A stretch of 64,000 nt of DNA from Cymbidium sinense (taxonomy: Eukaryota; Streptophyta; Magnoliopsida; Asparagales; Orchidaceae), in NCBI GenBank assembly GCA_021442155.1, contig CM038217.1:144147643-144211642 (forward strand), given 5' to 3'. The notes beneath the pieces were generated by a model. The model was given only the letters and a program-made list of their open reading frames with translations, searched no databases and had not been told where the DNA came from. This document shows, piece after piece, positions 49,670 through 60,243 of this stretch. How positions within the stretch are numbered: the first letter of the stretch is position 1; every line of letters starts with the position of its first letter. The position numbers were made by a program, and so were the translations under genes.

Positions 49670-50510
49670 GGATTTGGCTCAATTTGGGTCATATGGGTCA
49701 CATTGGGTCATATTGGGTTAGGTTAACCAATTGGTTAAATTGGGTCAAACCAAGGCTTAAGTTAGGTTCAAATGATAATTTGAGGTGTTTTGGTGATCAA
49801 TTTGATTTAATTTGGCTTAGGATTGATTTTGGCTCATTTGGAATCAAATGGCTCAATTGACCAATTTGACCAAAATTGGTCAAATTGGCTTGGGTTATGG
49901 GTTGATTCATGTTCAATTGGCTAATTGAAGATGAATGTCTTTGGATCGAATCAATTTGGATTTAATTTGAATTTTGGCTAATTTGATCGTTTAGGTCAAT
50001 TTGGGCTAGGTTGGGTCAAGTTGACCAATTAGTCAAGTTATACTTAATTATGACTTTGGTCAAGTTCAATAATAAATTTGGAATGAACTTGAGCCATTGG
50101 TTGCAATCAATTTGGGTTAGATCATGATTTGGATAAATTTGGTCCTTTAGGCCAACTTGGGTCAACATGGATCGAATTACGGATTGTGCTTGGTTTGGCT
50201 CAATTAGTGGTCAAGTCATATTTAGATATTGATGTTGGGTTGATTCAAAAAATTGGTTTCAATAAATTTGATGTAGGATGAGTTTTGGCTATTTTTGGTT
50301 CATTTGGGCTAAGGGTTGACTTGGTCAAATAACTAAGTTGACTTGGTTTGACCCAATTGATTGTAATTGATCATCCTGAGATGATCAACAATCATGGTAG
50401 AAGGTTTTGGTGAGCTTAGTGCAATCCAATTTGGGTTAGATTGGAAGTTGGATCAAATGGGTCCTTTAGGTCACTTTGGGTCAAGTGGACCAAAATGGGT
50501 TAATTAGTTT
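49670..50510 (-). promoter_or_regulatory. W-box cluster in U3 of A 5' LTR
   Basis: Frequent GGTCAA/TTGACC, for example around 49856-49880 and 50025-50065, with GGGTCA half-motifs between. It lies several kilobases upstream of the TATA-like site, where an LTR enhancer could sit. The role is inferred. Confidence 0.45.
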
Positions 50511-51289
50511 GGTTTTAGTTTGATTCAAGTTTAGTTGAACTTATATATGAGCCTTGGATTGAAATATAAATTCAACGGCAATCAAGTCTAAGGGATTTTG
50601 GCTCAATGGAAAGTTTCAAGTCAAAAGGCCATTGACTTGACTTGAATTTTTGATAATTGTAGCCTTATTTATTTGGATATGGTTGAAGGAATGATTGATT
50701 CAAGAGAAAATCTATTGGTTTTGACTTGATATGGATAGAATTTGGCTAAGTCCAAAGCTTTATTGGTTTGGATTTAATTTTAGATATAGTTTTGGTCATT
50801 TGAATTTGGATTTCATTTATATTTGTGAATATAAATAAAGGAATAATTGATTTATAAAGAAATAAATTAAATTTGATTTGATTTAATGAGGGTTTTGGCT
50901 AAGCTTATGATGGTGGTTCATATGGCTTGGGGAGGGTCTTGGGATTTGAATTTGATTTTGGGTTTCAATAATTTAGAGTCAAATTTGAAATTAGATTTGG
51001 AATTTGAATTTGAATTTGAGGTTTGGTTTGAGATTTGAATCTGATTTTGATTTGAGAATGTGTATATAGATTGGGTTTAGGCTATAGGATAGGTGATTTC
51101 CTTATGCCTTAAGGCATAGCCTAATCTTATGATTAACCCTTCTAAGTCATTAGGCTTAGGTTAAGTTTTCACCTAATCACTAGAAGTGTCTTATGACTAA
51201 AGAACTCTTAGTGTCTAGAACAATCCTAAGTCTAAGAAGAGGAGGTTGAGAGCTCACTCAAAAATTGAGGTCAACATCAGTTAACTCCA

Positions 51290-53230
51290 AGTCAATCTCA
51301 AGAGGTGAACCCAATTGATTCAGAAAAGGAAAGTTTGATTCTTAATTAAAAGAGAGTTGATCAGAATGTCTTGAACTACCATTATTATTTTTTTTGACTT
51401 GGAGATTTCTCAAGAGTAATAAAATATAAAGTATCAAAAGTGGATAATATGTAAGTCAAAGCTTCCATCATTAATTTCTTCTTAGGTGGAGGTACATGAT
51501 AGAAATCTAATAAAGTAAGCAGGATAAGGGATTTAATGCCCTTGTCTACTGATACAATGCTTGTGCTGATAAAAGAGCAGCTAGTGGAAGAAGAAGTAGT
51601 AGCTGTAATGGTGGGTGGAGTGTTGGACTCGGATGGTGGTTGCTTCTGGACTATCCGCAAGTCGTGTAGCTATTGTCACCTTTTCAAGTTGTCTTTGGTA
51701 ACTTGCAAACCTTCCTTGATGTTGGAGGTTTGAGCTGCCTCAGGCACATATAGAGAGAGTTTCTTAATTTTAGAAGCTACTTTTCTAGAGGTTCGGGATA
51801 AGGCAATATCCAAACATTCTTTTATCTTAAGAGGATCGCATGTTTCCCCAAGAATTGCCCTAATAGAACTAAAAGGTTATTCTAATAAGGATTCCTTGGG
51901 GATAACCACAGTTCCTGACATGTAGATACACTTAAGTCAGTTCTTAAATGTAATAGCTAGTAGTGGTGGGAATGTGGTGGTAGTGGAAGTATGAATGGGA
52001 GTGGTGGGAAGAAGGTGCAAAGGAGGCTGCTAAGCTCGGGGTCTTCATACTGAACTTTAGCTAGCTGCTTCTCTTTATCCACTGACACAACTATCCCTAA
52101 CTTCTTCTCGAACACCTTTTGTGGCTTGGGTTGAGATGATTGGTCGGGAAACCATAATTATTTGACATCTTTTTGTAGGCTATCTGCCTTATTAATTAGT
52201 TTCTCAAATATCCAGATGATAAAGCCCTTAAGCATGAAGGTGACTAAGCTATGAATATTCTTGAGGAGAATCTCAATGGTGGGCTGTTCGAACAACTGCA
52301 TCTCACATTTTATGCTCAGGTTGCGCCACCTAAGAATATAATCAACAAAGGACTCATTGGGAGCTTGTGTCACTACAACAAGATTGCCTATCATTACTCT
52401 TTGATGAGCTTGAGCAAACCTCTTGATGGAGAGGTGCTCCAACTCAGCAAAAGTCCCTACCGAACCGTTGGGCAATTTGGCTTACCAATCAAATGCAACC
52501 GTGTTGACAAAAGTCTAAACAAAGTGCATCACTACCACGGCAACGGCCTATGAAATGTGTAATATGCTGATGCGGGTTCCCACTACCATCAAAGATTTTG
52601 AAGAAAGGTGGCATAAAACCCTTGGAGTATTGAACTACATCAAAGTCTTCCGGGTATGGTCTACCCTTTTGAATAGATGAGCTCCCCCGGGCTTGCGCCA
52701 TCACTTCCTTCACCTACTACTCTACCATGTGCTTGATATCCTTTTCATGCATGGAAGTGCCATCTGTAACCTTCCTATGCAAACTACCAGCATCATCCTC
52801 TACGCCCATGCACCTAGGATGCTCTAGGCTATGTACCAACTCTGGATGGTCCACTATCATGGGAGAAGGTTGTGAAACAGGAGCTGAGTTCTATAATGCT
52901 GCAACTAGTTCCATTAACTCCTAAATCTTCTTCCCCATCTTATCAATATGATCATCTCTCTATCTGAGCTGGTGGAGGAAGTGCTAAGTGGAGTGAGAAG
53001 TGTAACTATCCTCGAGCACAGCACCTTCCTAGCTAATCTGCTTCTGCTGTAAGGATCCCCGAGTGTCAACCAAGTGGAACTCGACTGTATCATCCAACAT
53101 GTAATCCTTATCGAAATCGAAGCTAACCCTATCCTCGTCTTGATCAGAGTAGTCACTCCCAAAAATTTTCCTTTTCTCAGCAAAGTAATCAACTAATATG
53201 TCATCTAGTGATTGATATACTATGCTTGGC
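51290..53230 (-). pseudogene. Gag of element B, decayed and cut by element A
   Basis: Capsid-like protein. Minus-strand pieces: YLSQLSQA near 53235-53210, PYPEDFDVVQYSKGFMPPFF and KIFDGSGNPHQHITHFIGRC (52713-52489), then GSVGTFAELEHLSIKRFAQA, NESFVDYILRWRNLSIKCEM and IEILLKNIHSLVTF (52475-52158). These align with element A gag at 38860-38380. The two pieces are in different frames, so a frameshift separates them. The 3' part near 51300-51960 matches 37240-37870 of A, including a serine-rich stretch (51660-51385). The knuckle region is not clearly kept. Confidence 0.78.
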
Positions 53231-53239
53231 TGAGCTGGG

Positions 53240-54658
53240 ACAAATACTCATTGACTGCTAATTACAGGACTATGCTCCTCTGCCTGAATGCAATAGACAC
53301 TGCCTACTGTAAATACTTTCATTATGGGAGGATCAACTATCATAGGGACCATGTCTATGTCTCCTCCCCTCTTTATCTCTGTATACTGCAGTGGTGGTGG
53401 TGGTGGTGCAATGATGATGCTCTTGGGTCGCCACTCCTGCTTAACCATAGTTGAGGTAGGAGGTCGAGCAAGGGAGCTAGATCTCACCTCAACTGATGGA
53501 ATGGATGGAGCAGGATCCTTAGATCATAGCCGGATCACCAGAGGGTAAGGTCTCTCCCTGGATAGGGGCTTCTGAACCTTGATGGGAGTGGTGGATGCTG
53601 AGAGCTGTACATGCGATGATGGACGATGAGGGGAGCGGTGTGATGACAACATCATCTTCCTTTCAACCAGGGATCTCTGTTTGCAACGGTTATGCCGGTA
53701 AGAGCAATCCTATCTAAATGATTAGCCCTGAGCGATGATCAGAAAAATATATTAGAGTGGAGGCTATCAACTGCCTAGCATACCTCTGTTGCTCTCTCCT
53801 ATCTGTCTGAGTAGATACTCGAGCTTCTACAGCTCTCTCTCTCTCTCTCTCTCTATGGATCTGACCCCTAACACTCTTAGGGATCACTGATCATAAGTCA
53901 AACAAGGTACCAGACTCCGACCGTCCGTATGCTCTTTCGACCTGACATAAAATAATCTTAAGTCTGACGTAGGGCCTCCTATGCTCCCTAGCCGGTGTCT
54001 CATGGTATGCTGGTGGTGGATGACAAGCAGCAATCCTCCGATAATCTTTCTCTCCATTTGAGGCCGAGAGGGGGTGGAACCTACTGCCACTCAAAAGTGG
54101 AGAGGTCTCATGGGGAGAACCATACTCAGCTACATGGGAAGCGACATCAAGCCTCTCTGGTTGCTCGCTCGTGCTCCCGCTTAATATTTCAATTTTTATT
54201 ATGGCAGTATGAGTGAGCAAGGTAGAGCGGGAACTAGTACTTACCTCGAAAGTGGAGGAGACTATCTCAAAGGCTAAGATAGCCTTCCCCTTCGGGGTAA
54301 CCAACAAGGAGGTAGTAGTTCTCGCTAGAGCTTTGGTAGGGGAGACCAAACGGGCAGGTATTGAAATAGCTGGTACTAACACTGATACTGGATGGGGTGT
54401 GAGAACCACTGCATCCTTCCTCCTCAGTGGAGGAAACTCAGAGTCATATGGGATATCGAGGTGGATGAGTGGTGTATATCCCACCACCTCATCCCTACTG
54501 ACAGTAGTGAGGACTGCCCCCTCACAGGTAACACGGACGCCCTCAAAGCCACGGGCAAAATGGATCAAGTGCGTGACATCAATCATGGTAATATTGGTCT
54601 GATCCAAGGCCATATTTATACTCGAGGGGAAAGTAAAGATTAATTTTCTAAGATCCAT
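53240..54658 (-). pseudogene. ORF1 upstream of gag in element B (Ogre-type)
   Basis: The best-kept ORF1 in the window: 255 codons are open from the ATG at 54658-54656 to a stop at 53891. Sequence landmarks: MDLRKLIFTFPSSINMALDQ at the start, LTTVSRDEVVGYTPLI and DSEFPPLRR near residues 60-85, SSTFEVSTSSRS near residue 140, GSPHETSPLLSGSRF near 185, SASNGEKDYRRIAA and TPAREHRRPYVRLK near 220. Past the stop, homology to element A resumes with RAVEARVS and DHRSG (53840-53710), so the full protein was longer. A (CT)n tract at 53833-53854 codes an RERER run at the break. No signal peptide, membrane segment or known domain is visible. Function unknown. Confidence 0.65.
53833..53854 (+). repeat. (CT)11 microsatellite within ORF1 of element B
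   Basis: Eleven CT dinucleotides, read on the minus strand as alternating Arg-Glu codons. Element A has no expansion at the equivalent place. Confidence 0.9.
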
Positions 54659-54784
54659 GATCACTGCACTTGGAAGCTAGACTGACTAACTGTACTGAAG
54701 TCGCTACATTTGTTAGAACAAGATTGAGTCAGACCCTTGCCTTGATGTTTTCCTTCAATCATTGATTTCTATATTTAATTTGGA

Positions 54785-56710
54785 ATTTGAACCCACACTT
54801 AACAAATTTAGGTATGCTAAGTGGTGTTCATTGAATTTTGGAGATATTTTGATATTTGGAGGGGAGACTTTGCCATATAATTTTGATTTAGAACCCATAC
54901 TCAACCAATTTAAGTAGGTTGGGTGGGGTTCAAATATTTGGAGAGACCTTTGAAGATATTTGCATTATGTGCTTATTTGAAAATTTTAATTTGGAAAACC
55001 TTTACTTAGCAAATTTAGGTATGATTAGAAGAGGTTTTGATTGTGTGTTTTGAAAATTTTATGAAAGTATCTTTGCTTGTGATGATTGGTTATATGGGTG
55101 ATATATGTTGATTTGAGAATGAGACTTCTTACTCAAAAAATTTGGTATGTTAAGTAGAGGCAAAATGTGTTTGATATGTGTTTTGAAAATGAGGCTCTCA
55201 CTTAACAAATTTGGTATGTTAGGTGAGAGCCAAGTGAATTTGATTTGTATTTATTTTCTTTTGAAAATGAGAACCCCACTTAACAAATTTGTGATATGAT
55301 TTGATTTTTTTTTTTTTTTTTTTTTTTGAGAATGGGACTCTCACTTAACAAATATGGTATGTTAAGGGGGAGCCAAATGTGATATGATTTGCTTTTGAAA
55401 ATGGGACTCTCACTTAACAAATTTGGTATGTTAAGTGGGATCCAAATGAGATTCTTACTTAACAAATTTGGTATGTTAAATAGGAATTAAATGTGATTAT
55501 GATTTGAAAATGAGGTTCTTACTTATCAAATTTGGTATGTTAAGTAGGAATCAAATGTAAATATGATTTTTTTGAAAATTGTGAAAATCTTTTTAAAAAT
55601 TTTAGGTATGTTAAATAGAGTTCAATTTGTTTTTGTGAATTTTGGAAATGGGACTCTCATTTGACAAATTTGGGTATGTCAAATGGAGTCCAAAATATGT
55701 CTTGATTTCATGTGTGTGATTTCTTGCTTTTGAAAAGAGGGATATTTCAACTCTAGCCTATGTGAAATATTTTAAATAGAGTTTCAATTTTATACTATGT
55801 TTTATTTGAAAATGGAATCTTCATTCAACAAATTTGCTATGTTGAATGAAGGTGGTCATTTTCGAAAGTGTGCTTTTGAAAAGAGAGAGACTCAAACTCT
55901 AACATATGTGAAATATGTTAAGAGGAGTTTCAATTTTATGCTATGAGTTTATTTGAAAATAAAATCTTTATTTAACAAATTTGGGTATGTTGAATGAAGG
56001 TGGTCATTTTCAAAAGTATGCCTTTAAAAAAGAGAGAGACTCCTACTCTAACATATGTGAAATATGTTAAGTGGAGTTTTAATTTTATGCTATGATTTCA
56101 TTTGAAAATAGAATCTTCATTCAACAAATTTGGGTATGTTGAATGAGGGTGGTCATTTTGAAAAGTTTGCTTTTGAAAAAGAGAGGGACTCCAAATCTAA
56201 CATATGTAAAATATATTAAGTGGATTTTCAATTTTATGTATGATTTCATTTGAAAATAGAATCTTTGTTCAACAAATTTGGGTATGTTGAATGAAGGTGG
56301 TCATTTTCAAAAGTGTGCTTTTGAAAAAGAGAGAAACTCCAACTCTAGCATATGTGACATATGTTAAGTGGAGTTCCAAATTTATGCTATGATTTTATTT
56401 GAAAATACAATCTTCATTCAACAAATTTGTGCATGTTGAATGGAGGTAACTATTTTTCAAAAGTGTGCTTTTGAAAAAGAGGGAAACTCCAACTCTAACA
56501 TATGTGAAATATGTTAAGTGGAGTTTCAATTTTATGTTATGATTTTATTTGAAAACAAAATCATCATTAACATATTTGAGCATGTTGAATGGAGGTAACT
56601 ATTTTTAAAAAATTACTTTTAAAAAATGATTTTGATTTCAATTTTGAAAAGAACCTCCATGTAACAATCATGGGGATTGCTAGATGAGGTTTGGTTATAT
56701 GAGTTTTGTG
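54785..56710 (-). repeat. Tandem hairpin-unit array in element B leader
   Basis: The counterpart of the element A array but longer, with roughly twenty units. Clear stems: 55819-55830 (cttcattcaaca) with 55840-55851 (tgttgaatgaag), 12 of 12 bases; 'ctctcacttaaca' near 55193 with 'tgttaggtgagag' (one G-U type pair); and 'actctcatttgaca' at 55653 with 'tgtcaaatggagt'. Stem variants TTAACA/TGTTAA, TTGACA/TGTCAA and TTCAACA/TGTTGAA are matched on both arms. A second, longer period of about 130 bp is visible at 55740-56560, where 'aactctaacatatgtgaaatatgttaagtggag' units alternate with 'cttcattcaacaaatttg' units. Confidence 0.75.
55305..55327 (+). repeat. Poly(T) run of 23
   Basis: It interrupts one hairpin unit of the element B array: the arm 'cccacttaacaaatttg' at about 55273 has lost its normal partner. 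A local slippage product, or the scar of a small insertion. Confidence 0.8.
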
Positions 56711-57101
56711 CTTTTTGAAAATTTCTTGTGAATTTTGTGCAAAATATTTTATTATGTGAATTTTGAAAAAGTACATTTGGAAAGTGACATTTTGCAAAAG
56801 AGTTTATTTCTTAAATATAAGATGAACCTTGCCTCACCAAGATAGTCGTAAGGAGGTTCTAAATTTTTGTCATCTCTTTTCATTAGTTAATTTTATCCTT
56901 CACCTATTGGGAGACCCAATAGGGGTTTCAAGATCTACAAGGAGTGAGGTGCTAAAACCTAGAGGATGTTGGCTAACTTTTCTTAAGAATGAAATAAGCT
57001 AAGTGCCAATGAAAGGAAAGATAGTCTTGAACTCCTATGAAATACAAGTCCACTATCGATGCTTAAAGACAATAATTGTCTACTGAGATGGAGAGGAACC
57101 T

Positions 57102-57119
57102 TCCCCAGTGGAGTCGCCA
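57102..57119 (-). other. Primer-binding site of element B
   Basis: The minus strand reads TGGCGACTCCACTGGGGA, eight bases inside the 5' LTR end, the same spacing as in element A. The complement ends in GGAGTCGCCA, which fits the CCA-tailed 3' end of a plant tRNA-Arg from memory. Tat/Ogre elements are known to use tRNA-Arg. Confidence 0.8.
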
Positions 57120-58608
57120 AAAAAATATGTGGTGCTTATTTTCAATTATGTGTATGGAGGATACCACACAAGTCTGATGGTGTACTTATTGAGATGATTA
57201 GGTACGATATTAAGGAATGGTGCACTATCTCGAAAGATAGAAATCACCACCCTACAATGGACTTAATCACCTAATAAGGACTCCTAAGGCATGATGGGTT
57301 TTCGAATATACCAGAGATTTTTTTCCTACTTTACATGGATGAATAAAGCAGGGTTTATTTAAATTGGGTTCTAAAGTTCTCTATGGGGCCAAGCCCCCAT
57401 AGTTAATTATATCATAAAGAAGATGAGTTCCTTAGGAATACTTTCCATTAAAGTAGACAATTATTATCTCCAAAGAATTCAAAGATAGGACTATCAATAA
57501 ATTGGCTTTATTTGGAAAATCAATTGAGATAGATCAAAATGAGAGACTTATTATCGAAGATAAAGGGAGATGAGTAGGGAATGCTCAAAATACTAGGAAA
57601 CCTAGTGAGCATTCCAATCTATCCTATAGTTGGGATTTATAGGTTTGAAATTGAAGAGATTATGTATTTAAGTTGAAATTTATTAAAAGGCTAGGACTTA
57701 TAATCCCACAACACAAGGTTGTGAAAATGCCTAAGAGGTAAGGATTTATGCTTGTAGCCCAAAGGAAATAGCTATCTCAGATCTTAAATCTAGGAAATTT
57801 GGCATAAGCCAAAGCACGTCCTAAATCTAAGCGAAGATGGGTATATAGTTTACCTCCTCAAGAAAAGATAAACCACCTGACTGCTGGACTTATAACCGCC
57901 TAGAGTGCTAGCCATCTAACTCCTCCTACACTTTAAAACCATGTGGCCAAGTCTTATGTCTTTGCAAGATAGTTAGGTTGTTATTATTTAGAAAGATACT
58001 AAAGTTCTTAAGCCCACTCCCTAAAGAGACTAAAGTATGAGTGGTATGAGTAATGACTTAGTCTAATGCAAATCTTTTCAAATTTTATTTATATTTGACA
58101 CTTCATTTTGACAAAGGCATTGGGATTTTTGTATGCCTAAATGCGTGATGAAGTAGGTTATGGGACAAATCCAGAAAGAAGAGGGTGTTGTCCCATTAGT
58201 AGGAGTTGCTCTCAAAGGTTAAGCGATTCCCATGTGTGCAAGAACAAGGGCCCTGATTTTACAAGAGTGGTAGAAGATGCATGTATGATATTAGACATAC
58301 AACATTCAGCTAAGGGGTTGCCAAATCTTTTAATTATTTTGATTTAATGCCTAAGCTTTATGGTGAGGTTATGAGTTGTAGAAAATTTTAGTTATGGGTA
58401 GAAAATTTATTTTTCCCTAAGCACCTAATCGCATCCAGGCCATATAACAAACACAAATCATAAAAAAACTATGAAAAGGCATGCATTTCTAATACACAAG
58501 TTAAACAAAATATCAAACATTCTATAGCTAACACAAAAGAACAAAAAGGCCAATGTAATCGAGTACTGCCGTACAACTTGAAAAGAAAAATGGGTAACAG
58601 AGCTTTAC

Positions 58609-58618
58609 CCTTATACAA
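58609..58618 (-). promoter_or_regulatory. TATA-like site in B 5' LTR
   Basis: The minus strand reads TTGTATAAGG then GTAAAGCTCTG, with the upstream purine-rich tract at 58668-58715. Confidence 0.4.
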
Positions 58619-59879
58619 CCTGGATTACAAAAAATAATTACAATTAAGGATGAATACATGTTATGGGGGTCTTCATCTTCTTTCCTCATATCTCTTATAT
58701 TTCTTCATTTGGGTTTGCTTGCTCCAAAAGCATCACGGAGGTCTCCAAGAGCAAAGACTTCTAGCCTCCACTCATCCTAATCCCCCATAACACTAATCTT
58801 AATTCCTAATTCACAATTACATTAAAAATAAGAAAAGTAAATCTAACCAAACCTGCAAAATAAGTGTTAGCTAAACACACCATATAGCCCAAGCAATTAT
58901 ATGTATGATTTGGACTTAGCACCATGCACATGGGTAACCAAGTCCACCTATCCTAATTTATATTATACTTAAGGGTTAAGCAACTTGCAAAAGAGAGTAT
59001 TTATATTTTTTTAAGCGCCCCTTAAGCACAATCTCCTATATAAAAAAATAGGCTAATAACGGTCAAACATCCAGTCTACAAAGCATACACCATAACATCC
59101 AGTCTATAAAAATACATCATAAAATAAATATACATCAAACCATGCACTGCCATAACATAAAATTAGAAGTGGTGACTTAATCTAATGTGTGTATATTAAG
59201 GCTTGTGTTGTATGTTCTAAGTAGGCTTTAGAGTTATCATTCTCTAAGTGTGAATGACATTTAATTATAAAATGTGATTTCACTTTAAGTGGTTTAATTT
59301 ATTTGTAAATTTTATTTAATGTTTTCTTTTGTTTTATTTGACCTACACTAAACAACTAACTATAATAAAGAAAAGAAAAGAGAGGGTCACTCTCCCTTAT
59401 CCCTACCTTAAGTCACATCTAAAGCCAATTAATTAAATAATTCTCTTTAGTGAATGGCTTATTACATATTTTAAATTAACCCTAAGTTTAGGTTTATTTT
59501 AAATAAATTCATTCAATAAGAAAGGCATCCTAATATTAAGTTGAATGAATTACTATCACATAACACATGTTTGTTCATTTCTTTCCATCATATATAACAT
59601 GCATATGATTAAGTCATAAATATACCTATACATGAAATTTATATCTTAGCACACTTAAATGATGAATGTAAGCACATATGCTTGAAATTGATGTTTCATT
59701 TGGTTGAATTATTTTGTCATATTAATTTAGAACTCTATATAAATTCTTATGCAAAAACATAAGAAAAGAACTCTAAATCACATGACTAATCAACCCAATA
59801 ACTTGAATGAAATATAGATGTATGTCTTTTTAATAGAAAAAGGGAGTTTTAGTTCATTAGCTAAATACACATTCAAATG

Positions 59880-60243
59880 TATGAAAGTTTTAAGCAAGTA
59901 CATTGCCATTGTTCTATACCAAGAGAGTTAGGTAGGAACCTCCTTGGGGCTACTTAAAGCTGTGCATCCCCGAAATGTCAGCTAATATACCCGCTATTCT
60001 TAAATACATATGAATGTATAAATAACTATAAGAATATAAAATTGTACAAAAGTATAATTTGGTTTATTTGATTTATTTGTGTAAATGAATCAATGCTCTA
60101 TCCTAATTCTAATGTCAAAATGCATAAGAATAAAATCAAACAAGTACGTCGCCATTGTTCCACACTAGGGGAGTGAGGTAGGAACCTCATTGGGGCTACT
60201 TAAAGCTGTGCATTCCCGAGATGTCCAGACTAATATACCCATT
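59880..60243 (-). repeat. Duplicated conserved LTR block in element B
   Basis: Two copies, about 246 bp apart, of the segment 'gccattgttcNacacN-aggggagt-aggta' through 'ggggctacttaaagctgtgcat' to 'gctaatataccc'. All other LTRs here have one copy (1670-1780, 5868-5966, 13630-13730, 23219-23320, 45207-45310). Confidence 0.75.

Larger units (their letters stand above)
42596..51276 (-). mobile_element. Element A 5' LTR, about 8.7 kb
   Basis: On the minus strand it runs from TGTTGACCTCAATTTTTG (51276) to ...AAATAAACACCACA (42596), next to the PBS. Its homologue is the A 3' LTR at 21404-28688. Layout in transcription order: terminal segment at 51080-51276, AT-rich repeats at 50560-51070, W-box cluster at 49670-50510, 'ggtttctggcgg' segment near 49150, GC-rich block at 48730-48870, very AT-rich 46250-48700, conserved block at 45207-45310, purine-rich tract at 44107-44160, TATA-like site at 44069-44078, then about 1.45 kb to the PBS. 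LTRs this long are at or beyond the upper range I know of for plants. The ORFs inside, including 48680-49003, lack domains. Confidence 0.85.
51277..57127 (-). mobile_element. Element B internal region (partial: PBS to end of gag)
   Basis: Collinear with 37225-42595 of element A: PBS, hairpin leader, ORF1, gag. It ends abruptly at 51277, where the 5' LTR of element A begins. At this point B reads 'caatctcaagaggtgaaccc', equivalent to 37244-37265 in A. B's protease, RT, RNase H and integrase are therefore predicted to lie left of the window. Confidence 0.8.

Noticed and set aside
55305..55327. Poly(T) run considered as the tail of a minus-strand LINE or SINE
   Set aside because: No LINE/SINE body or target-site duplication is visible next to it, and the hairpin array continues on both sides.
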